From Sanderia malayensis (taxonomy: Eukaryota; Cnidaria; Scyphozoa; Semaeostomeae; Pelagiidae), in contig RQOL01000906.1 in the NCBI GenBank assembly GCA_013076295.1, forward strand, positions 2,852,001-2,916,000: 64,000 bases of DNA, given 5' to 3'. Shown here piece by piece: positions 47,272 through 60,800 of the stretch; position 1 is the stretch's first letter, and the number at the start of each line of letters is the position of its first letter. The translations under genes were made by a program, and so were the position numbers. The notes below the pieces were generated by a model, which was given only the letters and a program-made list of their open reading frames with translations, made no database searches and was not told the origin of the DNA.

Positions 47272-50200
47272 ATGGGTATAACTGGGCTCCTCCCACTGCT
47301 CAAAGACATCCAAAGACATACGTCTGTGAGCATTTTCAGAGGCAAATCAGTTGGTATTGATGCGTACTGCTGGCTTCATAAAGGAGTGTACGGTTGCGCT
47401 AAAGATGTGGTGGAAGGAAAGAAGACCAACCTGTAAAAGCTTTTAATTTTTAATATTGTTTATCAAAATCTTCCTTAGCTTCTATATTTTCTGTGCTCTT
47501 TTCTATTGTCTTTATTTTTGTTGCTTTAATTTTTTTTATTCTACTCTACTTTTGGTGCTCCATTCTGTTGTCTCCACTCTTTTCAAATCTCTGATTTTCA
47601 TATCTTTTAATAATTGATCACTTATCTGTCATTATTTTTCCCAAAGGTACATCAAATATGTGTTAAAAAGGGTGAACATGCTCCTTAATTATGATATCAC
47701 TCCAATACTTGTTTTTGATGGAGGCTACCTTCCAGCCAAAGCATCAAAGGAAAAGGAAAGAAGAAGGTAGATCATATATATCGCTTTTTGTATCCATTTC
47801 TATGGGCTTTGCACTTTTATCTTTTCTCTCTCTATCTCTCTTTCTCCCTCTCAGTTTGTTTAATCTTCTAATTTTTAAAGTTCTCGTTTTTTTCTCCACC
47901 AGCCCCTTCTTTTTCTTCTTAGCATTCTTGAGCCTTTTCATTTTCTTCCTCAAACTTTTTATCTTCATTTATAGAGCTGCATTCTGCATTCAGACACTTT
48001 ACTGTTGTCCCTTGTTCTTTCAGTGGAAGAGAAGAAAACCTGAAGAAAGGGAAAGCATTTCTTCGTGCTGGAAACACAACTCAGGCTGTTGAATGTTTTC
48101 AGAGATGTGTTGAAATCACTCCAGCTATGGCCACTGAAGTTATTCAGGTTTTGAACTAATATCTTTGTTATGACATTAATTTTCTTATTTTCCATGACAT
48201 TCAGGCTTATTCTCTTGTCAATTGTTGTCCAAGGCATGCAGAGAGAAGAATGTGATGTGTGTTGTAGCTCCTTACGAAGCAGATGCGCAACTGGCATACC
48301 TTGAAATGCAAGGCATTACCGATTTCACAATCACTGAAGACTCGGATTTGCTCATCTATGGCTGCAAGAAGGTGTGTTGTTTCTCTTTGTTTCTCTTGAA
48401 GCAAACTGACTGAAATAGTGCAAAGGTCCCACATAACGTTAGCTTGATTTAGCTAGCTCGGGATCTAACATATTAACTTCTGAGGAGAAGTTGGAGGAGG
48501 GAGGGATAGAGGAAGAACATAATTTGGGTGTTGTCATTGTTGTTGATCCTGGCAATGAGAATCAGATGTCGTTGCTGTTGTTAGATATTGCTAATTCTAA
48601 TGGTGATTATGTTGAAGTTTTCTCACACATTTCTCGTACTTGCAGGTTTTATTTAAAATGGGTGCAGATGGCGATGGAATGTTGATCGATTTGAATGAAC
48701 TGAACAAAGTCAAATCTGTCGCACTGGAATCATTTACCATGGAGAAATTTCGTCATATGTGCATTCTATCTGGCTGTGATTATCTCCCATCTGTTAAGGG
48801 ACTCGGTCTTTACAAAGCTCACAAATTTCTCAAGAAAAGTACCAACGTCTACAAGGTCATTATGCACACATAGTCGACATCCAAATACAACTGCCTTCTT
48901 TTAAGTGCTTAAAAACTTTCAACCTTCAGGAAATCTTTAAACCTTTGGAAGTTTCAGGAAAGTCAGTGTAATCGTAGAACCATTGTAATTATTCGGGTTT
49001 TCCAATGTTCTTTTGAACAGGCTATTCAGTTGATCAAGAGCGACAAGAAGCTCAAGGTTCCCGACAACTATGCCGAGGATTTTCGTAAAACCGACGCTGT
49101 TTTTAAATACCAATCGGTGTTCGATCCGAGAACAAAGGCGATCGTTCGTATTAACGAAGTCTCGGAAGCTGACGACGTCACAGATGAAGAATTACAGTAT
49201 GCAGGACCGTATCCTTTGCATCAAGTACTTCATGTTGAGCTCATGTGCAATTATGTCATTCACCACGAGGTTGCTTTTTGAATAGAATTTTTAGCAGTAT
49301 TGTCCAATACGTAAACATATTTTGGTATTGGCACTGACACATAATGTATTTATTTGTGATATTGACAAGCTCTTTGTATTTTGGGTCCTTAACGTCCTGA
49401 AAGATTGATAGACCAAGCAAAGGCTATGAGGATTGCCCTTGGAAATATTGATCCCATCACTGGCAAACCATTGGCAAATTTTGATGATTTTATAGTACGA
49501 TGCATTATTCAGAATATGAACAAATTTGATTATATATTAGCTTTAATTGTGGTGAGCTTATTTACAATCAATTAGTCATTGTGTCTCTTTTTATTAATTT
49601 TAGAAGCCAACAGAGAAGAGAGGAGAACCAGACCTCTTACCATCGTTTGTCGAGCGTCAATCAAAGCCTCGTAGCCGTGATTTGAATTACGTTGTTGATG
49701 AGGACAGAAGTGAATTGGATGAGTTGAGCTTAGAAGACGCCTATCTTTATCATTTGGAGAAGCAAGCAGAATCGAAGAAACAGCTTGAAATGGCCAAAGA
49801 AAAACTCAAGAAAATCGAAGGTTTGAAGTTGTTACAATTCATCTACATCTTCATGAATTTATTTATAATGATCATAAACTGATGTTTTGATAATGTTTTT
49901 GATAGATGATAGCTCTCCGCCTGAGAAAAGTTTGCGAAATATAAGGTTATACGAGAAGACGAACCCACAGAAAACACCATCAATTGGAATACTTTACGGA
50001 GAGAGTAAACGAACTGAATCATCAGGATCAACTTTTGGACATCACAGTGTATTTGTCAAAAGACGACACAAGCATAAGTTCAAGAATCCATTTCGCTTCG
50101 ACAACCAAGATGAAGAAGGAGATAGCAACGGCAACGAGGCTATTAAAAGCCAGTAAGCAATGCTAAATTAAATTTTACAACGTAATATTTTTTTCCTTCG

Positions 50201-51467
50201 GCTGATGACGTTATCACTGAACAATAGAGGTGGTGCTGGAAGGAGATAAGATGTATATGAGCTATTTCTTTTTTAATTTATCTAGGTATTTTTCTATCAA
50301 ACCTGATAATAAAGAGAATGACACATCAGCAATGAATTCATCACCATCATCTGGAAACGAGGTGCAGAACAGCGAGAACGAGGCTTCGGAGCGAGAGATG
50401 GTTGTTGAAGAAGATTTGTTGAAATCGCCTCCTCCATCAAAACGAGCTAAGTTCAGTTTCATCAAATATTTAGATTCACATTCAAAAGATTCTTTGAAAC
50501 GAGAAGCATCGAAAATGTCAGACTCAGACTCAAGTTTCAATTCTCCTGAAAATGAGTCTGTCAGACCTGAGAGAGTTTGCCAGAACGAGGCCACCAAGTC
50601 TTTATTGATTAACGATATGCCCAGCTTGAAAAAAGACCCATTACTACCGAGATGTCCAGAATTTCTTGATGATCAAAAAGACTCAAATAACAATAACACG
50701 TTAGCGAGATTCATGTTTACAAAGAACTCTAGCTGTATTGACAAGAGCAGCACACAGAGAAGTACAACGAAGATGTCATTGTTCAAAGCTTTTAATAATA
50801 CAAAAAGTAAACCATGTGACAATAATGAATCAAATGACGATTTACATGGAAGCAAGGATTCCGATATTTCATTGAGTCAAGGTTCAAACCAGTATGACGT
50901 AATAGATTTATCTTCAGAGTGTACGCAGAGTCAACGAGAAAAATCAACAGCCAAAGTAAGATTCTGCTTTCTCTTGCATTATATGTTCAAAATAGTATGG
51001 GTGTTCACAATTTTTATGGAAGATTAATAATCACAAACTTTCTCATTAGTTAACACCTTTGTTCTTATATTTTCAGGAGTCAATCTTACAGCTTAAATCA
51101 AGAAGCATTTCTGGTGCGTTGCTTGTCTTTGTCTTGTCGTATAGTGTTCATTTTACATATAATGATATGTCAAAATGATATCATCTTGATTTAGATAATA
51201 TTTATCAGTAATGTATTATTTACTTATTCATGTGTTATATGTATTTCTCTTGAACGAATCAAGTTATTTTCTTTTCCAGAACCTGTGATATCATCATCAT
51301 CATCATCATTGTCAAGGAAGGCATTGGTCGGAAGATGCAAGAAGATTGGTTTATCAAAGAAATCCCGATCATCATTAGATCGGGTTAGAGAAAACCAATC
51401 GAAGCTGTCTCAATCTAAATTAGAGTTCCAAAAGTTCGCCTACTCACAAAAGAAAATAGATTGGTAA
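47272..51467 (+). CDS. EXO1: Exonuclease 1
   Basis: 5'-3' exonuclease and flap nuclease of the Rad2/XPG family, acting in mismatch repair and end resection. Exons 47272-47432, 47647-47766, 48024-48147, 48234-48371, 48646-48855, 49021-49208, 49404-49494, 49604-49820, 49906-50152, 50286-50955, 51077-51113 and 51280-51467 give 796 residues (human 846). The N-terminal nuclease starts [16 protein letters not shown]. Metal-binding acidic residues appear in [44 protein letters not shown] and [15 protein letters not shown], the last being the helix-hairpin-helix region. The C-terminal half (roughly residues 420-790) is Ser/Asn-rich and little conserved. The end may instead splice at 51463 to 51619-51637, replacing the stop by WNEPSA. 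Confidence 0.95.
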
Positions 51468-51637
51468 TGGTTTTACCATATCTATGTTGACGTCCTGTTT
51501 TCCAGGTTATATTTATGGCTTTACTATGAAGTAAAATGCTGGATAAATGTCATTAGATAACAATGTATATTTAAAGCACATTTTAGCATATCCTGTTTTA
51601 TCATATTTTCTCTTATAGGAATGAACCTTCGGCTTGA

Positions 51638-54600
51638 GTTGAACGCGGCTGTTTGAGCGAGAACCATTCATTCATAAAACCACGCCAAAACAGAGGTAGT
51701 TTTTTTTCTTTGTTCATGAGACTCAAACCAGACCAGATTCTTATTCAGTAGAGCAAGGATTTTTATTGCAAGGGTATTATTTCCTATTGCAACCATTTAA
51801 CAATTTATTGTATATAGTCTTTAAATTTAAATTTCTAAGTGAATTTGAATTATAGTTGATAATTTTTTTAATTATGCCCCACACCGTGGTTGTAAAGTTT
51901 CTTCTGTTCAGTTCGTTTTTCCTATAATTGTTTCATATGGATATGTGAAAGTTGATTCAATTATCAATTAAGCAATGATTTCAAAGTCTATTACAATGCA
52001 TTTTCTAAAGCACCCACATATATTTTTCCTTGGTACACGTTTTAGATAATGAGTTGATAATGTTTGCAGAGAAATTTTTTAGCTTGAAGATGGTGCAGTG
52101 CTTCACAGGTTTCAACGATAAAGAGCAGCCATGATTTGAGATATCGCCAAACCAACATTTCAATGAATACGAAGACTCCAACCTGCATGTAATTAAAAGT
52201 GGTGAGTTTATTTCATGCACGTCTTTCTTGCGTATTTCCAAACACAAATGCTGACGCAATGCACTTCAGAATCACACGTTCCTCCAATTGTATTCTTTAC
52301 TTCCTCCCACTTCTTCTACGTCACTTCTTCTACGTCACTAATTCGAATAAGAGCCTTCACGCATCATGGGTTTCCTGGGTTTCTTCTTTAACTTTTACCA
52401 CGGTAATTTTGAATGTTTACGTTTAATGCTGTCTGTAATGCACTCAGCGCTTAACGATGTCGTGGTCTTGGGCTTCAAATTCCACCTCCGTTGAATAACA
52501 GTAGAGCTCTGCTTCTCATTGATATACTGTTATTTTTATTCCGAGTAACAGCGGAGGTGTAGGCGTGGTGTTCATAACTGGGATGTCTCTGTTACTCGAA
52601 CTCAGATAACATGTTTCCTTATGTATTCAAATAAATTTCCTATGCTAATTGCTGGTTCATCATTTGAGGCGGATTAACTATTTTCAAAATACATGATATG
52701 GAGTCGAAATAAGTCGATGCCTAGTCATTCACCTTATATTGATTCAAAATTCCTTTGAAATTAGTCCACGCTTTTTCTTTGTAGCTTGTTTTGATAACAC
52801 TATTCGATAAAGTTGAATTTTATCATTCTTTTATTTTGGTGACTACGCAGTTCATTCCAGTCGGTTCCAGCCTCCTAATTTCAGCTCTCAGTACGCTTTT
52901 TTATTAGAGTTATGTTTATAAAAATACCCGGGCTCAAAATCGCTTGGAAACAGCAAGTTTAAGAATAACAGAGAGCCCGGTAAAAGTTACAGTATCCTTT
53001 TAGCTACATGTAGCATTTCTATGGAGCTTTATGGGTTATTTGCCATTATGTTTCTTATCTTACATATTTATATTATTCTGTTATGTTCATTATATTGTGC
53101 TAATAATTTTCTTTCTTACGCTCCCCAGTGATTTAATTAGCTCATATCTTTGGATGATCAAGTGATTATGACTTTTTAATAAATACATACATAGATATTC
53201 AAAAAGATAAAAGTTTTGTGGCTTTTTATTTATAGAAGATGTCTTAGATTTAATCCAACAACGCTGTTACATGCGTCATATTGTCACAGTCACAAGCTCT
53301 GCTTTTATGAAGCATTTGCATGTGTCTGTACATATATACATTTGTTACTTTGCACAATCATCTCTTGTTCATAATAGGTTGCTTTGCACTTCAAGCCAAG
53401 CCAAGCTCTATTTGCACAAGGTTGTTCTGTCTCACGTAGGTATGATTTACGACAATGCTCTTTACGACATTGGAGAATACTACATTCTCTTTCTCGACAA
53501 CTTTTATAACATTTCTAGACATAACCATTATACCACAGTGTTGCAGTGTATCTGTGGATGGCCGATGCATCTGTTTAACGAATCTGATCAAGTTTTTTAC
53601 ATTCTTTACAGGATTCAATATCGTCTTCACTTCAAAAAGAAAGATATTCGGATAGATTTGGTTTTATCAGGTATAGACATCTTTATAGTCTGTTTTTTGA
53701 GGCTGGGAGTGGGGGATTATGCTAGTGTGAATGAACGTATTAATTCATGCTCAATGGCGTCTGTTCCGAAGCTCTTGGAGTTGGTGGTACTCAATAGAGC
53801 CCTTTCGCAATTGTCATATACTTTGCTTTTCAACCACTATGGACCAATTAGGTTTTGTTTGCATCGTTGGAGAAACTACAATGTTCAAAATACTTCAGAA
53901 ATTAAAATTCTGTCTGTTGTCTTTTGATTTGCCATGAAATGATATTGCCAATGTTTTGCGATAACTGAGACGCCATATTTAATATAGAGTTTAATATCAT
54001 TGATCAGAGAGTTTTCTGTAATTGGCGAAGGCAGAAGGATGTTGAAAAACGTAGTGCAATATCCACAATAAAATTGGTTCTTGTTTTGGGAATGAAAAAC
54101 AGCTTCATTTTTTTAATTACTTGATTGGACGTTATTAAGCTTTGCTTGAACAATAGTTTCTGTGGACGCCTCGATGCGTTGTACTGTAATGACTTTGTCA
54201 CATTCCTTGTCGCATTCCTGACCGGAAATTATGGCACAAAATGCCACAGAGCAATACTCAGGTTGCGACCTAAAACAGCAAAACATGTTTATTATCTTCA
54301 CATCAAAGAATCTTTCACATTCTATTCATTAGATTTGCGTTTCTAAATGTGCAGATTCTTCAATCAAAACAGCCGATAGCCTCTTTCAATATATATCTTT
54401 TATTGATTACATATCTTTCAATGTTGTCAACATTGATGTATTTACACTTACTAACCTTATTTATCCTTGAATCGTTGGGTCACTGAGATAGTTAAGACTT
54501 AAAAGAGTATAGTCACGAAGTTTGTTTCTTTATCATTCGAAAACAGACAGAAACCACAAGACCTTTTGGTAGGAAGAATTAACAATTTACTTCCATATCG

Positions 54601-56004
54601 ATAAGCAGTTTAGATATGCAGTTGTACGCTGCACGGATGTTCAGCAATGCATGATCGTCGTTAAAAGGGGAAATGCTGTCACTTTATATCTCAAGTCAAT
54701 CTATCTTGATTTACAGTACAGCAATGCATAAACATCATTACTTTTTGAAAGCCTAATAGCATTTAAAACGCAGCTAAGAAATCTCATTAGCGTACAGAAT
54801 GCTTCGACGTGGTGTCGTCTTTAAAGCCCCACAGCTCGAGAGGCAGACCACATTTGATAAGGCCCCCTAATGACATTTACTTATTCTTAAAATATCGTTA
54901 CGGCATTCAAGCTATTGTTGTGGTCTTTTCTAATATGGGACGTAATTACTCTCCACGCTGCTGTCTGACCTGTTAGAGTTTGCGATAAACATAAACATCG
55001 TGTGATACTTCATGTATATGATCATGGAATCGCCCATGGTGGTCTGATGTTTCAGTTGTAATATCGAAAAGTAATCATCAACAGGTTGGAACGTGATTAT
55101 ACCACACCAAGGATTCTGCTTCTCATTCATTTCAACGACGTTCATTGCTACTATTTCAGAATTTGGTTATAATAAGAATCTAGAACTAGGGTGGTCAAAA
55201 TTTAAAAAACAGTTACGAAAGGATACAATGCCCAGCACATGGTTTTATGCATGAGATTTATTTATTATTGTCTAAGCTTTAATTTTTCATCTTCATTATC
55301 CTGGAAACAGTCTAGACTTTATCACCTTACTTTATAAATCTGTATTCGTACAGACCACGCCTTGTTCTCTATCCTGTCAATGCAAACAACGATTCTCAAT
55401 GCATACCATTCTCCGAATCTTGTGTTTTTTGTATCTTATCAGATATCAAGTTGTTTTGTATTTCTTTACATTGTTTAACATTGATTTAGTTGCTGGCCAT
55501 TTAGTATCGTGATCTTTCACATTTATCTTAACCAGGTACAAAGACACGGGATTTTTAGACATGGAAAGAAAGACTGCTTGTTGTTGTCGAACTTGTGAGT
55601 AAACACCATTTGTTCGCCTTACCCAATGCACTTTTTTGACATGCTAAGCCATCATTTACGTCAATGAGTAGGCTATTTTCCTATTATAGAATTTTCCTGT
55701 TTATTTAAGTAATAGTCTGAAAATTTGAAACTAAAAGAGACATGAATTTTTTCGAAGCAGCGTTTTAATGACGCTGACATCATCTAAAGATCGTCTATAT
55801 CGTATTTATCAATGAAATTTTTGTTATTGCATAACGACGAGCCTTGTTCAATTAATTGCCTTGTTTCTATGTAATTTCACGTGCTTTTAATTACGATTAC
55901 TTGATTTCAATTAGATTAACTTGACCTTGCGAAGTACAGAGATGGGAATGCAGGCTTAACTCGAAAACAATAAGCTAATATCATGCGTTTTGTTTTGTTT
56001 TCAG
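51638..56004. other. Long gene-poor region
   Basis: No supported coding exon in about 4.4 kb. A 218-codon open stretch at 53271-53927 has an unusual Cys/His/Tyr-rich composition and no splice or family support. The minus strand of the same segment has short ORFs that vaguely resemble transposon protein, so an old element is possible. Confidence 0.3.
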
Positions 56005-56119
56005 AGAAAGAATTAATTTCGAGTTTGTGCTAGACATTGAATAAGTCGTGCAGTGCAGAAGGGGCGAGTTCCAAGACGAATGGTGAAAACTAATATACGT
56101 CCTATCTTTTCATACTGTG
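56005..56119 (+). other. Possible non-coding 5' exon with an upstream ORF
   Basis: A good acceptor (tgttttcag) and donor (ctgtg|gtgagt) bound this segment. If joined to the acceptor at 57832, its ATG at 56080 would open a short upstream ORF (MVKTNIRPIFSYC...) that runs past the main ATG at 57845 and stops. This is inference from splice signals only. Confidence 0.25.
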
Positions 56120-57832
56120 GTGAGTACAAGTATATCTATCTTCAATTCATGTATCCATCATTTGTTTCTTGTATAATTGCCCAGATGTACGCTTGAATTT
56201 TTGATGCAATGTCACTTTTAAAGCGAAAGTATTCTTCGATCTAAGAATTTATGGTCTTAAGGAATCGATTTTATTTTTTTGAAAAGCGGTTATGGTTATT
56301 AGGGACGGCTACTTTGATTAGTTTACTTTAGCCTGAGGAAACAAGGCAAGGGATTTTTGGGTGTTTTCAGTCTTCTAAACCTTTCGTGTGAGTTTTTGGC
56401 CTGAATTTAGTGGGTCATTTAGTTTGATACGGAAAACCCAACGAATAGGAAAATCTATTCTTTCGAGCTAATTTAAGGATTTGCTGTATGCGTCAGTCAT
56501 CCGGAGTGGTTTCTATTTTCATAAGAAATCCCCCAATAAGAAATTGGCCGATTTTCGTTCCATCTCTCTTAAGTCATTAATACCAAATGCAAGGCTTTTG
56601 TTTGGCAATTAGTTAATATTATTGTTTGCTGTGCCAACAGCTTAACAGCTTAATAGCTTATTTTCTCGTAATTTCACAATTTACGAATACCCTAACAGCA
56701 TTTTTGCTGGAATTATATATTTTCTATGCCATTTCACGTCATCATATAATCTTGATTTTTTCCTTTCACAAAGACGTGACGTTTTTTCAGCATGTTTCTT
56801 CTCAACCAACTCTTTGGTATAATCCCAAAATTGCATTAATACGTTTTGACACAGAAATTGCCATGTCATATATTATTTCACAACATGGACTATGTACTGC
56901 GCATGTATTTCTTACAAACCCATACACAAGGCATGCCTTGTGTTTTATCTGAATAATTTCCAGGTTTTGGCTCGAAGGAAATTTCCTTGCCATCTTCAAA
57001 TGTAACAGCAGTAGACCTTTGCAGTCCTTTTGTAATGGCTTGCTGCTTATATCGTAATTTTTCAAAGGGCAATCTATAAATACTTGCTGTTTACATGTCC
57101 AAATAGGGCCACATACTTCTGTTTTATATGACGTAAAGCTTGTTTACAACCAACAAGAGAACCGATTTATTTTAATGCGATTTTAAGCTAATACCTGGCT
57201 ATATTGACGAAGGTATGGTAATTAAATGCTTTCCATTATGGATGGCAATACTGCACTATAGTTGTTATTCAGAATCAAGACTGTTGATTTTATAAACACA
57301 TACGTAAGCAACGAGGCCACACAATACGAAATATCTTTCCTGGCATTCTTTCAATTCCATGCTTCCATCTATCCTTTCAATCCCTTTCAATGTCAATTAA
57401 TTAAAAAAATCGGTTTTTGACGCATGTTCTTTGGTATATTTGAGAATAAGAACAGCATGGGCATCTAAGCTCTTCTTGTTTTGCTTTGTCGCGTCTGTCG
57501 CACCAAAGCGTGAAGCTGGGTGTATTTTTAATGCTGTTGCTTTCCATTGTGAATAACAATGCAGCGGGTTACAAACACGCACGCAACGTGACAAATACCT
57601 TTCTCGTGCGGTTGAGAAGGTAATTTAAGACTACAATCTAAATCTATGGAATAAAGAATTTTTCACGTTTTCTTCCATGGACTCTTTAATATACATTGCT
57701 GAGCTGTCCCCATTGAAGGATCTGAATGAATGCAGCAATAATCGATCAACTAATTGATTGCGTCATATGTTGTTTATAAAAATTTCGAATTGCGTTCAGC
57801 AGTTATTATTAACAGAGGTTTTTTATTTCTAG
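56120..57832. other. Spacer or 5' UTR intron before the gene at 57.8 kb
   Basis: No recognised exon. Overlapping ORFs on both strands near 56600-57070 have no family features that I can name. Confidence 0.3.
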
Positions 57833-57844
57833 TTAAATATCAAG

Positions 57845-60800
57845 ATGCTTTTGCAACAACAAGATGAAATTATGGCCCAAAGAGGTCCAGTTGACGGAAT
57901 GCTTGTGCAAAAAGATGACGAGTGTAAAAACAATAACGAGGAGATGAACAGTGGATCTTTGCGCAGAAGAAAATTTGGTGCATTTGCAAGACCAAATGTT
58001 ATCGATTTTGTCGGTCAGCCAAAACATAAAAACTCCATTTTGCATGACTGCTTGTTGGATGAATTAACAGAGGAGAAGACCGGGGAGAATAATGAGGAGG
58101 ACCAGAGCAAAGCTTGTGGAAGAAACAATTTGTTAGCTGCAACTTCTGAACTAGATGAATGCTGCTTTGAAAAGACAGAAGAGAAGTCAGAAAAACTTGA
58201 ATGTTTATTATATTATGCAGACGAATTAACCGATTTTATTGATTCTTTGGTTCTGGCCGATGTTGACAACGAAGAAGACATTGATCACCCTCAGGTCCAG
58301 AAAGAAGATAGACAAACCCCGATTTCGACAATTGCTAACAAAAGCAAAAACAATTGTAATAATCGAATTGCTTGCAATGAAAATGTAGCAAAGCAGAGCA
58401 ACAAGAAGGAAGACTATGCTGACGTCACGATTGGCAAACCTGCACCGCGATATGTTCATTCCTTGCCAAGAAAATCAGACGGTGGTATGCGTTGCCCGGA
58501 CAATCGTAACAACCGTGACCGTGATATTAAACGAACATGCAGCCTCCCTGTGACAAGGGAATCAAAATCGAGGCTACGAACAGCTATTGCAACGTTACGA
58601 AATAAGAATAAAAATAATAATAATGTCAACCAATCATCGGATGGGGAAGGTTCAGCTCAGAGTATGATGAGTTTTGATTCAAATGGTTCATCATCATGCA
58701 GCAAGCGAACGAGGTCTGCCTCGCTTCTATCGCGACTATCACGCACAAGCTCCTCCCCAATGACCGACAAGCGATCACGCAGTGGCTCCTTGCCAAGAAA
58801 CCGCACAGGATGTCCACAATATTTTATTCCAGGAGAGAACAAAGGACGTGCTTTGATGCCAACTATTGATTTATTCGAAACATCCTCATTGTGTTTGAAA
58901 GGTATTCGATTCAGAATCAAACGAAATATGCCACGAACACACAGAGCTGTATCTTTAGCTGGTTGTATGGGGTTTGTTGTACCTGCGCCAAGTGCTTACT
59001 TTGAAAGGTAACCCAGTTATCATATGAACCAATAATAATAGATTTAATTTGTTTAATCAACACTTGCTAATGTTTATTGCAATGTTTTCAAGCAATGTAA
59101 AAATTACATAAGAGCACGTATCGTAAAATGGCCTAGTTGGGAACTCCTGTGGCCGATTATTTTTGTTGACAAAAGGAACTAACTAAATTCTTCTCAACAT
59201 TTATCGCTATATAATTGTTAGAGATAAAAGGAAAAGCATATTAATTTACTTTTTTGACAAATTTGGCAAAACTCTATGTTTAAATAGTAATGATTTATTT
59301 TTATACAAAATGAAAATGCTGCTTAAATTCATTTGTTTTTCTCGTTGCCAACTGCAAAATTACGTCACTTGCTTTCAGAGAATGGGAATGTCCGTGACAC
59401 GTGAACGAGGCCAAGCGTCTTTTTTCACTTGGCCTAGCCTGCTTTTGAAAAAGATGTCGGTTCGAGTACCACTAACTGAACGTGACAAACTCAGCTGAAA
59501 ATTAAAGATGTTTTGGAAAGCAAAGGAGGTAAAAATATATGTAACTATTCCAGCAATTACTTTACTTTATTATTGTAGATTTTGTCTTTCTCAGATCTAT
59601 ATTAAACAATGTTCCTTCAGTAAAGGCCAGGGTGAATCTGACCTTGACTCTGCTCCGAAGATTTTTCTCCTGATATATTTTGTGCGCCATGAGCTCACTT
59701 TTTCCTGCGCCGAAACTGCTCCAGCCTGTGTCAGCCTGCGTCAGTATATAATTTATAGGGGACTTGTTAGCTCTCCTTTGCAGTAGATAGAAAAGTCTGC
59801 ACTGAACGCACGCTTAGGCTACATCAAGTCAGTAAAAAACTTTGTCAGAGTGCCTTTTCAGTAAAAAGTATCCAGTAAGACACAGGATGATCAAAAATCA
59901 TGAAATAAACCCAACAAATCTTTGCTTCTGCACCAAAATGCTGCGCCAAAGTAGATTGGGGCAATTCTCTGCGCCAAAACTTTGCGCCAAAAAAATGTCT
60001 ACCTAGTGCTCTGCGCCGAAGATCTTCCGGAAATAGGCACTCAGATTCACCCTGGAGTAAAGGCTTATCTTATACTGAACATTGTTTATAATTCCAGGAG
60101 TTACATCTTGAAGGCTGAAGGGTATAGTATGAGTAGTTATGAGCTTGCAGGAAGTAGTATGAGCAAGTATGAGCTTGCAGGAGATGGTATGAGCAAGTAT
60201 GAGCTTGCATAAGATATTATGAGCAAGTATGAGCTTGCAGGAGAAAGTATGAGCAAGTATGAGCTTGCAGGAGAAAGTATGAGCAAGTATGAGCTTGCAT
60301 AAGATATTATGAGCAAGTATGAGCTTGCAGGAGAAAGTATGAGCAAGTATGAGCTTGCAGGAGATGGTATGAGCAAGTATGAGCTTGCAGGAGATGGTAT
60401 GAGCAAGTATGAGCTTGCAGGAGATGGTATGAGCAAGTATGAGCTTGCAGGAGATGGTATGAGCAAGTATGAGCTTGCATAAGATATTATGAGCAAGTAT
60501 GAGCTTGCAGGAGATAGTATGAGCAAGTATGAGCTTGCAGGAGATAGTATGAGCAAGTATGAGCTTGCAGGAGATAGTATGAGCAGGTATGAGCTTGCAG
60601 GAGATGGTATGAGCAAGTATGAGCTTGCATAAGATATTATGAGCAAGTATGAGCTTGCAGGAGATGGTATGAGCAAGTATGAGCTTGCAGGAGAAAGTAT
60701 GAGCAAGTATGAGCTTGCAGGAGATGGTATGAGCAAGTATGAGCTTGTAGGAGATGGTATGAGCAAGTATAAGCTTGTAGGAGATGGTATGAGCAGATAT

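Noticed and set aside
53271..53927. 218-codon plus-strand ORF
   Set aside because: Cys/His/Tyr/Phe-rich composition typical of non-coding AT-rich DNA, no splice context and no family feature; possibly the reverse strand of an old transposon.
56681..57072. Overlapping minus-strand ORFs with protein-like stretches
   Set aside because: Two frames compete, there are no clear splice sites, and no family could be named; left unannotated.
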